Part shown: positions 23,781 to 32,471 of the stretch, in pieces
How positions within the stretch are numbered: the stretch's first letter is position 1
Layout: the number at the start of each line of letters is the position of its first letter
DNA from: Methylobacterium sp.
GTDB lineage: Bacteria; Pseudomonadota; Alphaproteobacteria; Rhizobiales; Beijerinckiaceae
Direction: 5' to 3'
NCBI GenBank assembly: GCA_013823325.1
Contig: PNLY01000060.1
Coordinates: 1-34,566 of the forward strand
Length of the DNA stretch: 34,566 bases
Translations under genes and position numbers: made by a program
The notes under the pieces: generated by a model
Told to the model about the DNA's origin: nothing
The model's input: only the letters and a program-made list of their open reading frames with translations
Database searches by the model: none

Positions 23781-24317
23781 ATGGCGGCCATGCGCCGCCT
23801 CATGCTTCTGCGCCACGCCAAATCGGCCTGGCCCGCCAACACCGCCGATCGCGATCGGCCGCTCGCCACGCGTGGGCGCGAAGCTGCCCCGGTCATGGGC
23901 CGCTATCTTGCCGAGGAGCTGCTGCTGCCCGATCTCGTCCTGATCTCGCCGGCCAAGCGCACGGTCGAGACCTGGGAACTGGTCAAGCCGATGCTCCCCG
24001 AGAAACCGGCGACGCAGTTCGAGGCGCGGATCTACGAGGCCAGCCGGGAGCGCCTGCTCAAGGTGGTGCAGGAGACCGACCCTGGCGTTCGCACGCTGCT
24101 GATGATCGGCCATAATCCCGGCTTCGAGGAGCTCGCCGCCAAGCTCGCCGGCCATGGCGACCGCTATGCCGCGGCGCGGATGGCGCAAAAATACCCGACC
24201 TGCGGCCTCGCCGTGATCGATTTTGCGATCGAGGACTGGCGCGATCTTGCGGCGCAGGGCGGCCGGCTCGACCGCTTCGTCACGCCGGCTTCGCTCGGCG
24301 AGGGGCCCGACGAATGA
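23781..24317 (+). CDS. SixA-type histidine phosphatase
   Basis: A 178-residue histidine phosphatase superfamily protein. The catalytic RHG-like motif reads LLRHAKS with Arg11-His12, the nucleophile; SPAKRTVETWE supplies the second Arg, and IGHNPG holds the second His. This is the SixA pattern (RHAKS). E. coli SixA removes phosphate from histidine phosphotransfer proteins, but the partner here is unknown. The ATG abuts the tetR stop; an ATG at 23790 is also possible. ycjX follows after 13 bases. Confidence 0.88.
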   Translation: MAAMRRLMLLRHAKSAWPANTADRDRPLATRGREAAPVMGRYLAEELLLPDLVLISPAKRTVETWELVKPMLPEKPATQFEARIYEASRERLLKVVQETDPGVRTLLMIGHNPGFEELAAKLAGHGDRYAAARMAQKYPTCGLAVIDFAIEDWRDLAAQGGRLDRFVTPASLGEGPDE

Positions 24318-24330
24318 GGCGGATCGCCTG

Positions 24331-25779
24331 ATGGCGTCCGGTTCCTATCTCGACGAGGCGCGCAATGCCGCGCTCGCCTTCGGCGACAGCTTGCTGGGCT
24401 TCGCCAGGCCGCGCCTGCGTATCGGCGTCACCGGCCTGTCGCGCTCAGGGAAAACGGTCTTCACGACAGCGCTGATCCAGAACCTGGTCGAGGGCGCCAG
24501 GCTGCCCGTGCTGAAGGCCTCGGCGGAAGGGCGGATCGCCCGGGTCAGGCTGGTGCCGCAGCCCGATCCCGAGATTCCGCGCTTTCCCTATGAGGCGCAT
24601 CGCGCGGCGCTGTCCGGTCCGGATCGGCGTTGGCCGGACTCGACCCGCCGCATCTCGGAGCTTCGGATCGAGATCGACTACGAGCGCGCCGAGGGCTGGT
24701 TCAAGGGGCCGGCGACGCTGACCCTCGATATCGTCGACTATCCCGGCGAATGGCTGCTCGACCTCGCCTTGATCGGGCAGGACTATGCCAGCTGGTCGGC
24801 GCAGGCGGTGGCGGATGCGCGCAAGGCGCACCGGCTCGCGATCGCCGGCCCCTGGCTCGACGATCTCAGGCAGCGCGACCCGACGGGGCCGGCGGACGAG
24901 CTCGCGGCCGAAGCGGCGAGCGACGTGTTCAAGGCCTATCTCGCCGCCTTGCGCGCCGACCCCGAGGCGGTGGCGGTGACGCCGCCCGGGCGCTTCCTGA
25001 TGCCGGGCGATCTCGAAGGGTCGCCGGCCCTGACCTTTGCGCCGCTCGATCTGCCGCCGGGCGTGCAGCCGCAGGCCGGCACGCTCGCCGGGCTGATGGC
25101 GGAGCGTTTCGAGGCCTATAAGCGCGTCGTGGTCGGGCCGTTCTTCCGCGAGCATTTCGCCCGGCTCGATCGGCAGATCGTCCTGGTCGATGCGCTGGCG
25201 GCGCTCGATGCCGGCCCCGCCGCGCTCGCCGACCTTGAAACCGCGCTCGGCCAGGCGCTTTCGGCCTTCGCCGTCGGGCGCAACAGCCTGCTGTCGAGCC
25301 TGTTTGCGCCGCGGATCGAGAAGGTGCTGTTCGCCGCGACCAAGGCCGACCATCTCCACCACACCAGCCATGACCGGCTCGCCGCGGTGATGTCGCATCT
25401 GGTCGCGCGCGCTGCGGCGCGGGCGCAAGGGGCGGGGGCCAAGGTCGAGGCGATGGCCTTCGCCGCGATCCGCGCCACGCGCGAGGTCCGCATCCGCGAG
25501 GGCCGCGAGGAGCTGCCGGCCATCGCCGGCGTACCGGAGGCGGGCGAGGTCGTCGACGGCGAGGTCTTCGACGGGCAGACGGAGGCGGCGATCTTCCCTG
25601 GCGACCTGCCGGAGCGGCCCGAGGCGATCTTCGATCCGGAGGCGGCGCGCTGGCATGTCAGGGCGCCGCGCTTCCGGCCGCCATTAGTCAAGCCGGATGC
25701 CGGCGGGCGTTTGGTGCCGCCGCCGCAGATCCGCCTCGACCGTGCGCTCGAATTCCTGATCGGGGATCGATTGGCGTGA
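24331..25779 (+). CDS. ycjX: YcjX-family P-loop protein
   Basis: A 482-residue member of the YcjX (DUF463) family of putative GTP-binding stress proteins. The P-loop GLSRSGKT is at residues 35-42, followed by a segment near residue 130 reading TLDIVDYPGEWLLDL, resembling a G3 switch (DxPG), and ATKADH later, resembling a base-recognition motif. Length fits the family. The ATG at 24331 is 13 bases after the sixA stop; sequence in frame upstream belongs to sixA in another frame. In E. coli ycjX and ycjF are stress-induced neighbours of the psp genes. Confidence 0.9.
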   Translation: MASGSYLDEARNAALAFGDSLLGFARPRLRIGVTGLSRSGKTVFTTALIQNLVEGARLPVLKASAEGRIARVRLVPQPDPEIPRFPYEAHRAALSGPDRRWPDSTRRISELRIEIDYERAEGWFKGPATLTLDIVDYPGEWLLDLALIGQDYASWSAQAVADARKAHRLAIAGPWLDDLRQRDPTGPADELAAEAASDVFKAYLAALRADPEAVAVTPPGRFLMPGDLEGSPALTFAPLDLPPGVQPQAGTLAGLMAERFEAYKRVVVGPFFREHFARLDRQIVLVDALAALDAGPAALADLETALGQALSAFAVGRNSLLSSLFAPRIEKVLFAATKADHLHHTSHDRLAAVMSHLVARAAARAQGAGAKVEAMAFAAIRATREVRIREGREELPAIAGVPEAGEVVDGEVFDGQTEAAIFPGDLPERPEAIFDPEAARWHVRAPRFRPPLVKPDAGGRLVPPPQIRLDRALEFLIGDRLA

Positions 25780-25789
25780 GGAGGCGAGC

Positions 25790-26791
25790 ATGAACAAGGC
25801 GCCGCGCGCCATCCGCCTCGATCCGCAGGATGGCTCCTCCGACGACGCCGTCTTCGGCGGCCGCGGCGATGTCGCGGTCGTGCCTGAGATCGAGCCGATC
25901 GAGCCTGAAGCTGTAGCGGTTCCGCAGCCCAGGCGTCGCCGCTTCAGCTGGGGCAGCCTGTTCGTCGCGGCGCTGTCGGGCCTGCTGGCGCTCTCCGTCA
26001 CGGTCTGGGCCGAGCAGACGATTCGCTGGCTGCTCGCTCTCAACCCGGCCATCGGCATCGCGGCGCTGGTCTGCGCCGGCGTGGCGGCGCTGGCGCTGCT
26101 GGTCATGTTGCTGCGGGTGCTGCGCGACATCCTGCGCGAGCGCCGGGTGGAGGCCCTGCGCGAGCGCGCCGTCGCGGCGCTCGTCGAAAGCGATCTCGCC
26201 AAGGCGCGCAGCGTCGCTGGTGATCTCGACAAGCTTTATGCCGGTCGGCCGGAAACGGCGAAGGGCAGGGCCGAACTCTCCGCTCATACGCCACAGCTGC
26301 TTGCTGCCCGCGACCTGCTCACCGTCGCCGAGCGCAGCCTGCTCGCGCCGCTCGATGCGCTGGCGCAGGCGCAAGTGGCGCAGGCGGCGCGGCGGGTCTC
26401 GCTGGTGACGGCTGTCAGCCCACGGGCGCTGGTCGACGTCGTCTTCGTGCTCGTCGCCTGCGCGAGGCTTCTGCGGGCGATCGCCACGATCTATGCCGGG
26501 CGTCCGGGAGCGCTCGGCCTGTTCAGGCTGGCGCGGCAGGTGCTCGGCCATCTCGTCGTCACCGGCGGCATGGCGGCGGGGGATGCCGTGATCCAGCAGG
26601 TGCTCGGCCAGGGGCTGGCGGCGCGGCTCTCGGCCAAGCTCGGCGAGGGCGTGCTCAACGGCTTGCTGACGGCCCGGATCGGGCTCGCGGCCATCGCGGT
26701 CTGCCGGCCGCTGCCCTTCGTCGAGGAGACGCCGCCGGGCCTGTCCGATGTCGCCGGCGATCTTTCCGGCTGGGGCGGCAAGGAGGGGTGA
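25790..26791 (+). CDS. ycjF: YcjF-family membrane protein (TIGR01620/DUF697)
   Basis: A 333-residue inner-membrane protein of the YcjF family. The cytoplasmic N-terminus (about 1-48) is acidic then basic (PRRRRFSW), followed by two hydrophobic segments (about 55-72 and 83-105). The C-terminal DUF697 part contains PRALVDVVFVLVACARLLRAIATIYAGRPG and GLFRLARQVLGHLVVTGG. GAGGAG precedes the ATG, ten bases after the ycjX stop. The pair normally stays together, indicating joint function in envelope stress. An intergenic palindrome follows. Confidence 0.9.
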   Translation: MNKAPRAIRLDPQDGSSDDAVFGGRGDVAVVPEIEPIEPEAVAVPQPRRRRFSWGSLFVAALSGLLALSVTVWAEQTIRWLLALNPAIGIAALVCAGVAALALLVMLLRVLRDILRERRVEALRERAVAALVESDLAKARSVAGDLDKLYAGRPETAKGRAELSAHTPQLLAARDLLTVAERSLLAPLDALAQAQVAQAARRVSLVTAVSPRALVDVVFVLVACARLLRAIATIYAGRPGALGLFRLARQVLGHLVVTGGMAAGDAVIQQVLGQGLAARLSAKLGEGVLNGLLTARIGLAAIAVCRPLPFVEETPPGLSDVAGDLSGWGGKEG

Positions 26792-26800
26792 GCCTCGATG

Positions 26801-26946
26801 GTCATTCCGGGGCGACGCGGAGCGTCGAGCCTGGAATCCAGAGGCGGCGCGGGTTCCGGAGAGGCTCCTCAAGGTCCGCGCCTTTGTGACAAGGCGCATC
26901 GGTTCTGGGTTCCGGGCTCAGGACTGCGTCCTGCCCCCGGAATGAC
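26801..26946. repeat. Large imperfect palindrome (GTCATTCCGGGG type)
   Basis: GTCATTCCGGGG at 26801 is the reverse complement of CCCCGGAATGAC ending at 26946. Similarity continues inward with mismatches (GGAATCCAG against CTGGGTTCC). It fills the first half of the 349-base gap (26792-27140) between ycjF and flgE. Related GTCATTCCGGGG palindromes are, from memory, common in Rhizobiales. Confidence 0.72.
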
Positions 26947-27054
26947 GACTGAGCCCGGCAGAATTTGCCGGCGCTGGAGGAATCTGCCCGGTCGGAAACG
27001 TCGGGAAACCTTTCGAAAACCATCCAAGCTCTTGAAATATCTCAAGCACGGCGC

Positions 27055-27070
27055 TGGCACAGGCCGTGCA
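27055..27070 (+). promoter_or_regulatory. Candidate sigma-54 promoter of flgE
   Basis: TGGCACAGGCCGTGCA has the -24 GG and -12 GC elements exactly ten bases apart and differs little from the TGGCAC-N5-TTGCA consensus. It ends 70 bases before the flgE ATG. An inverted repeat CTTGA/TCAAG (27031-27046) just upstream could be an activator site. Hook genes are sigma-54 dependent in Caulobacter; here it is a prediction. Confidence 0.4.
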
Positions 27071-27140
27071 AAACCAGCCTCGGTTCGACATGCCGCCCAT
27101 GGGGGGCGCTGTCCAGGTCTGACGACCAGGTGAGGTTGCG

Positions 27141-28553
27141 ATGGGTGTTTTCAGTGCTCTGACGACGGCCGTGACGGGCATGCAGGCCCAGTCCTATGCC
27201 CTCGAGAATATCTCCGGCAACATCGCGAACTCGCGCACCGCCGGCTTCAAGCGGGTCGACACCAGCTTCTCCGACCTCGTGCCGGATTCGGCGCTGAACC
27301 GCCAGATCGCCGGCTCGGTCGCCTCCTATAGCCGGGCGACCAACACGATCCAGGGCGACCTCAACGCCACCCGCATCGACACCAATGCGGCGATCAACGG
27401 CGACGGCTTCTTCGTGGTCGACCAGCGCCAGAGCGGCGTCGGCGCCTCGACGCAGTTCGCCAACACCAACCTCTACACCCGCCGCGGCGATTTCGACTTC
27501 GACGCCGACGGCTACCTCGTCAACGGCGCGGGCTACTATCTGAAGGGCCAGAAGATCGATCCCGTCACCGGCCAGGTGATCGGCAGCCAGCCGGATGTGC
27601 TGCGCATCACCAAGGACCAGTTCCCGGCCAAGGCGACGACCCAGATCGAATACAGCGCCAACATCCCGGCTTATCCGAAGACGAATGCCGCCAACACCTC
27701 GACGCCGGGCTCCGAGCTGCTCAATGCCGGCACCGGCTTCGGCACGAACCCGAGCACGACGGCATCCGGCGGCAGCGGCACCGTGGTCGGCAGCGACCTG
27801 ACCACCTTCCTCAACCGCTCGATCCCCGGCGGCCAGGTCACGGTCTACGACTCGCTCGGCAAGGCGACGAGCGTTGAACTGCGCTGGGCCAAGGTCTCGA
27901 ATGCGGCTGCCGGTCCGCCGGCTGTCGCCGATACCTGGAACCTGTTCATCGCGGAGAACACCGGCGCGACCGGCGCGACCGTGGCGTATCGAAACGTCAA
28001 CACCGACATCACCTTCGACAACACCGGCAAGATGACGAGCCCCGCGAGCGGCAACATCACCATCCCGCCGATGACGATCGGCGGCACCGCCATCTCGCCT
28101 GCCGCTGCTCCCATCAGCATCGTCACCAATGGCACCAGCCTGACGCAGAACGGCGACACCAGTGGCCAGATCGACGCCCGCAGCATCCGCCAGAACGGCT
28201 ACACCGCCGGTACGCTCGACCGGGTCTCGATCTCGAACGAGGGCCAGGTGATCGGCACCTTCAGCAACGGACAGGTCGTGGCGCTGGCCCAGATCGCGGT
28301 CGCCCGCTTCAATGCAGGCAATGCGCTGAAGCGCCTCGACGGCGGCGCCTTCGAGGAGACGATCGAGTCGGGCGCGCCGATCGTCGGCCTCGGCACCTCG
28401 GCGCTGATCGGCGGCAATGTCGAACAGTCCAACACCGACATCGCCGACGAGTTCTCGAAGATGATCGTCACCCAGCAGGCCTATTCGGCCAACACCAAGG
28501 TGATCTCCACGGCGCAGGAGATGCTGCGCGACGTCTTCAACATCATCCGCTGA
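27141..28553 (+). CDS. flgE: Flagellar hook protein FlgE
   Basis: A 470-residue hook protein. The N-terminal rod/hook signature is clear (MGVFSALTTAVTGMQAQSYALENISGNIANSRTAGFKR), followed by GDGFFVV and the C-terminal QSNTDIADEFSKMIVTQQAYSANTKVISTAQEMLRDVFNIIR, the helical pair that packs inside the hook tube. It is exported through the flagellar type III system and polymerises to form the hook. GAGG precedes the ATG. It heads the flgE-flgK-flgL series; 78 bases separate it from flgK. Confidence 0.96.
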   Translation: MGVFSALTTAVTGMQAQSYALENISGNIANSRTAGFKRVDTSFSDLVPDSALNRQIAGSVASYSRATNTIQGDLNATRIDTNAAINGDGFFVVDQRQSGVGASTQFANTNLYTRRGDFDFDADGYLVNGAGYYLKGQKIDPVTGQVIGSQPDVLRITKDQFPAKATTQIEYSANIPAYPKTNAANTSTPGSELLNAGTGFGTNPSTTASGGSGTVVGSDLTTFLNRSIPGGQVTVYDSLGKATSVELRWAKVSNAAAGPPAVADTWNLFIAENTGATGATVAYRNVNTDITFDNTGKMTSPASGNITIPPMTIGGTAISPAAAPISIVTNGTSLTQNGDTSGQIDARSIRQNGYTAGTLDRVSISNEGQVIGTFSNGQVVALAQIAVARFNAGNALKRLDGGAFEETIESGAPIVGLGTSALIGGNVEQSNTDIADEFSKMIVTQQAYSANTKVISTAQEMLRDVFNIIR

Positions 28554-28631
28554 ACGGCTGAGCGCAGCCCGGCCTGACGGCCCAGAAGGGCCGGGCCGAA
28601 ACCGACCGGACCAGTACGACAGGAGTTGACG

Positions 28632-30491
28632 ATGGGTCTCAGCACTTCGCTCGGCACCGCGATTTCCGGGCTGAACAGCGCCCAGATCGGCATCGGCGTC
28701 GTCTCGCAGAACGTCGCCAATGCCGGCACGCCCGGCTATGTCCGGCGCAATGTCTCGAGCGTCGACTCGATCAGCGGCGGTACCGTCGGGGTCAGCAATC
28801 CCAACGTCCAGCGGCTGCTGGACCGCATCGTCCAGCACCAGCTGCTGCAGGAGAGCTCGGGCGCGGCCTATACCTCGACCCGCGCCCAGGTCTTCGCCAA
28901 TCTCGACCAGCTCTACGGCGCCCCCGGCAGCAAGACGGCGCTGGACTCGATGTACAGCACCTTCACCAGCTCGCTGCAGGCGCTGCAGAACGATCCGTCC
29001 TCCTACACCAACCGCACGGCCGTGCTCGATGCGGCCAGCCAGCTCGCCAACCGGCTGCGCGGCCTGTCAGACGGCGTCCAGCAGCAGCGCGCCAACGCCG
29101 AGTCCGGCATCGGCTCGGCGGTCAGCCGCGTCAACGAGCTGCTCGACCAGCTGACCAACGTCAATGCGCGCATCGTCAACGCCCAGCAGACATCCGCCAC
29201 TGCGGATCTGCGCGACCAGCGCGACCGGATCGTCTCCGAGCTGTCGCAATATGTCGAGATCCGCACCGATGAGCAGCCGAACGGCGCGCTCAGCATCAGC
29301 ACCGCCTCCGGCACGCAGCTCTTCGACGGCCGTCCGACGGTCAAGTTCGAGTTCGATGCGCGCGCCAATATCGGCCCGCAGTCGCAATGGAGCAGCGACC
29401 CGACCAAGCGGACTGTCGGCACGATCGTCGCGCGGGACCTGTCCGGCAACAGCTTCGACGCGATCGCCAACAACACCTTCCGCTCCGGCGAGATCGGCGC
29501 GCTGGTCGAGTTGCGCGACAAGACGCTGGTGCAGGCGCAGGCGCAGCTCGACGAGATCGCCGCCCAGCTCTCCAGCGCGCTCTCCGACCGCGAGGTCGCC
29601 GGCACCGCTGTCACGGCCGGAGGCTTCAACGGTTTCGACGTCGATCTCAGCGGGCTGGCGGCCGGCAATTCGGTAACGCTCGACTACAAGATCCCGCCCA
29701 GCGGGCAGACGCAGCGCTTCACCTTCGTGCGCGTCGACTCGGCGGCGTCGCTGCCCCTGCCGGCCTCGGCCCAGGGCGACGCCAACAACCGCGTCATCGG
29801 CATCGATTTCTCCGGTGGCCCGGCCTCGGTCGCGACGCAGATTCAGGCGGCCGTCGGCGCCGGCTTCACCGTGTCCAACACCGGCTCGACGCTGCGCGTC
29901 GTCGGCAGCGCCACGCGTGACGTCGCCGGCCTGACCGCGCGTCCGACCCAGACCTCGCTGACCGGCGGCACCGCCGAGATGCCGTTCTTCGTCGATGCCG
30001 GGCGCAACAATACCGCCTATACCGGCTCCTATGAGGGCGGGGCGCAGTCGGTCGGCTTCGCCTCGCGCATCGCCGTCAATCCGGACCTGGTCGCCGACCG
30101 CTCGCGGCTCGTCATCTACAACACCAGCCCGGCGACGCCGCAGGGCGATACGACCCGGCCGAAATTCCTCTATGACCGGCTGACCTCGAGCCAGCGCAGC
30201 TTCACCAATGCGACGGGCTTCGACGGCTCGGCCGCGACCTCGACCGGCACTGTCTCCAGCCTGGTCCAGCGCATCGTCGCCGGCCAGGGCCAGGCGAGCG
30301 AGCAGGCCAAGCGCCTCGACGAGGGTCAGCAGGTCGCGTTCGCCTCGGTCCAGAGCCGCTTCACCGAGGACACCAAGGTCAATGTCGACCAGGAAATGTC
30401 GACGCTGATCGAACTCCAGAGCGCCTATGCCGCCAACGCACGCGTCATCTCCACCGTCAAGGAGTTGCTCGACGTGCTGATGAGACTGTGA
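28632..30491 (+). CDS. flgK: Flagellar hook-associated protein FlgK (HAP1)
   Basis: A 619-residue hook-filament junction protein. It begins GLSTSLGTAISGLNSAQIGIGVVSQNVANAGTPGYVRR, the FlgK N-terminal signature, and ends with VNVDQEMSTLIELQSAYAANARVISTVKELLDVLMRL, the shared axial C-terminal helix. The middle (about residues 300-500) is a variable domain and makes it longer than many FlgK proteins. The ATG at 28632 has AGGAG seven bases upstream; a TTG two codons earlier is less likely. flgL follows after 11 bases. Confidence 0.95.
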   Translation: MGLSTSLGTAISGLNSAQIGIGVVSQNVANAGTPGYVRRNVSSVDSISGGTVGVSNPNVQRLLDRIVQHQLLQESSGAAYTSTRAQVFANLDQLYGAPGSKTALDSMYSTFTSSLQALQNDPSSYTNRTAVLDAASQLANRLRGLSDGVQQQRANAESGIGSAVSRVNELLDQLTNVNARIVNAQQTSATADLRDQRDRIVSELSQYVEIRTDEQPNGALSISTASGTQLFDGRPTVKFEFDARANIGPQSQWSSDPTKRTVGTIVARDLSGNSFDAIANNTFRSGEIGALVELRDKTLVQAQAQLDEIAAQLSSALSDREVAGTAVTAGGFNGFDVDLSGLAAGNSVTLDYKIPPSGQTQRFTFVRVDSAASLPLPASAQGDANNRVIGIDFSGGPASVATQIQAAVGAGFTVSNTGSTLRVVGSATRDVAGLTARPTQTSLTGGTAEMPFFVDAGRNNTAYTGSYEGGAQSVGFASRIAVNPDLVADRSRLVIYNTSPATPQGDTTRPKFLYDRLTSSQRSFTNATGFDGSAATSTGTVSSLVQRIVAGQGQASEQAKRLDEGQQVAFASVQSRFTEDTKVNVDQEMSTLIELQSAYAANARVISTVKELLDVLMRL

Positions 30492-30502
30492 GGAGATAGG
30501 TC

Positions 30503-32017
30503 ATGACCATCACCCCGACCGGTACCGGCGCCTATCGCCTCGCCAATCCCAACCAGTTCGTCTCGATGCGCGGCCAGCTCGACGATCTGCAGCGACAGCT
30601 GGCGACGCAGAAGAAGTCGGAAACCTTTGCCGGCCTCGGCATGGATCGCGGCACCAGCCTCGACCTCAACAACAAGCTCTCGACGCTGGACGGCTATCTC
30701 ACCAACATCCAGCGCTCCGACGTCAACCTCAAGCTGATGAGCAAGGCGGTCGAAAACTTCACCAAGCTCGCCGGCGAGACGCGGGCCGATGCGCGGCCGG
30801 ACAGCTATGTCGAGACCTCGACCGGGCGCACCTCGCCGCAGGTGCTGGCCGAGGAGAAGTTCAAGCAGTCGCTCGATCTGCTGAACTCCCAGGTGAACGG
30901 CCGCTATTTGTTCTCGGGCCGCACCTCCGACGTCGAGCCGGTGGTGGACTACTCGCTGATCATGGACGGCGATGCCACTCATGCCGGCCTGAAGCAGCTG
31001 ATCTCCGAGCGCAAGCAGGCCGATATCGGCGCCGGCGGCATGGGCCGGCTCGTCACCGGCGGCGCGGGCACGACCGCGACGATCGCCGAGGAGGCGGCCG
31101 GGCTGCCCTATGGCTTCGACCTGACCGGCGCTTCGAGCAGCACGGCTGCGATGACCACGGCCTACAACGCCGGGCCGCCGGCGGACATCGCGGTCAATGT
31201 CGCGGCTCTGCCGCAGCCCGGCGACACGCTGAAAATCGCGTTGAAGCTTCCCGACGGAACGACAGAGGAGGTCACTTTGACCGCCCGGGCGGCAGGCACC
31301 ACAGGCTCCGCCGCCGATGGCTTCGTGATCGGGCCCGACACCGCGACCACGGCCGCCAATCTGCGCGCCTCGATCAACGCCGCCCTGTCGCGCGAGGCTA
31401 GCACCTCGCTGTCGGCTTCCTCGGCACAGGTCGCGGCGAAGGACTTCTTCGCCGGCAGCACGAGCAACCCGCCGCTCAGGGTGCCCGGGCCGCCCTTCGA
31501 CACCGCGACGGCCGCGCCAACGCCGGGGACCTCGGCCAATACCGTGATCTGGTATCAGGGCGACGACGCTCCGGGCTCGGCCAGGGCGACGGCGAGTGTC
31601 CAGGTCGACCAGGGCCAGCAGGTGGCGGCCGGCGCCCGCGCCAATGAGGAGGCCTTCCGCACCGGTCTGGCGCAGTTCGCGATCATGGCGGCGGAGACCT
31701 TCCCGACGACCGACCCCAACTCAAAGATGCGCTACGAGGCGATGACCGAGCGGGTGCGCAGCACGATCGGCTTCCCACCCGGCACGCAGAACCCGTCGGA
31801 GATCATCGTCGAGCTCGGCTCGGCCCAGACCGCGATGGCCCAGGCCAAGGAACGACACACCGCGACCAAGGACTATCTGAGCACGACGCTGGCCGGCGTG
31901 GAGGACATCACCAAGGAGGAGGTGGCGATGCAGATCCTGGCGCTGCAGACCACCTTGCAGGCGAGCTACCAGACCACTTCGATGCTGTCGCAGCTGCGCC
32001 TGACGAACTACCTCTGA
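30503..32017 (+). CDS. flgL: Flagellar hook-associated protein FlgL (HAP3)
   Basis: A 504-residue flagellin-like junction protein. The N-terminal helix (residues 20-110, including LDDLQRQLATQKKSETFAGLGMDRGTSLDLNNKL) and C-terminal helix (MAQAKERHTATKDYLSTTLAGVEDITKEEVAMQILALQTTLQASYQTTSMLSQLRL) match FlgL. Between them lies an extended, Ala/Thr/Pro-rich surface region (about 165-390), which makes this FlgL long. It joins FlgK to the filament. GGAGATAGG precedes the ATG, and a strong terminator follows. Confidence 0.93.
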   Translation: MTITPTGTGAYRLANPNQFVSMRGQLDDLQRQLATQKKSETFAGLGMDRGTSLDLNNKLSTLDGYLTNIQRSDVNLKLMSKAVENFTKLAGETRADARPDSYVETSTGRTSPQVLAEEKFKQSLDLLNSQVNGRYLFSGRTSDVEPVVDYSLIMDGDATHAGLKQLISERKQADIGAGGMGRLVTGGAGTTATIAEEAAGLPYGFDLTGASSSTAAMTTAYNAGPPADIAVNVAALPQPGDTLKIALKLPDGTTEEVTLTARAAGTTGSAADGFVIGPDTATTAANLRASINAALSREASTSLSASSAQVAAKDFFAGSTSNPPLRVPGPPFDTATAAPTPGTSANTVIWYQGDDAPGSARATASVQVDQGQQVAAGARANEEAFRTGLAQFAIMAAETFPTTDPNSKMRYEAMTERVRSTIGFPPGTQNPSEIIVELGSAQTAMAQAKERHTATKDYLSTTLAGVEDITKEEVAMQILALQTTLQASYQTTSMLSQLRLTNYL

Positions 32018-32039
32018 CGTTGCCGCCCGGCGGCAAAAG

Positions 32040-32069
32040 AAAACGGCCCGGGGTGATCCGGGCCGTTTT
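32040..32069. terminator. Bidirectional intrinsic terminator between flgL and flaF
   Basis: AAAACGGCCCGG (32040-32051) and CCGGGCCGTTTT (32058-32069) form a perfect 12-bp stem, with T runs on both strands. It ends flgL on the plus strand and the flbT-flaF transcript on the minus strand. A second tight repeat TTGCCGCC/GGCGGCAA precedes it at 32020-32036. Confidence 0.85.
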
Positions 32070-32099
32070 CCTTTGTCCGAGATGTCGCCTGGTTCGCGG

Positions 32100-32471
32100 T
32101 CAGCGGCCGCGCAGGCCGGCAGCGATGTCGCGGTTGATGTTGACGAGGATGCCGATGGCAGCCGGTTCCGGCGCGGCGGCGATCTGGAACGTCCGGTTGA
32201 AGATGAAGTTGGCGAGGCCGAGGATGTTGCGCTTGATCTCGACCGGCAGCGGATTGTCCTCGGCGATCACCGCCGAGACCAGAAGGGTCCAGAGCTTGCG
32301 GTTATAGGCCAGGGCTGCGTCGAGATCGCCGGAACGGCCGGCCCAGTCGTCGACGATCATCTGGAGACGGGCGCCCGCCTTGAGCAGCAGGCCGGCTTCG
32401 AGTTCTCGCGGCGACTGGACGTTCTGAGCCGTCTTCGACGCCGCGGCGTAGGCATTAAACCCGCTTTGCAT
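32100..32471 (-). CDS. flaF: Flagellar biosynthesis regulator FlaF
   Basis: A 123-residue FlaF protein, a family restricted to alphaproteobacteria and needed for flagellin production. It shows the expected start (MQSGFNAYAAASKTAQNVQSPRELEAGLLLKAGARLQ) and the middle ALAYNRKLWTLLVSAVIAEDNPLPVEIKRNILGLANFIFNRT. FlaF and FlbT act together on flagellin mRNA and secretion in Caulobacter. Its start overlaps the flbT 3' end by 17 bases, suggesting translational coupling. It lies tail to tail with flgL. Confidence 0.94.
   Translation of the reverse strand: MQSGFNAYAAASKTAQNVQSPRELEAGLLLKAGARLQMIVDDWAGRSGDLDAALAYNRKLWTLLVSAVIAEDNPLPVEIKRNILGLANFIFNRTFQIAAAPEPAAIGILVNINRDIAAGLRGR

Noticed and set aside
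27042..28838. 598-codon minus-strand open frame opposite flgE
   Set aside because: Antisense to a clear hook protein gene, with Arg/Gly/Asp-rich composition and no recognisable domain.
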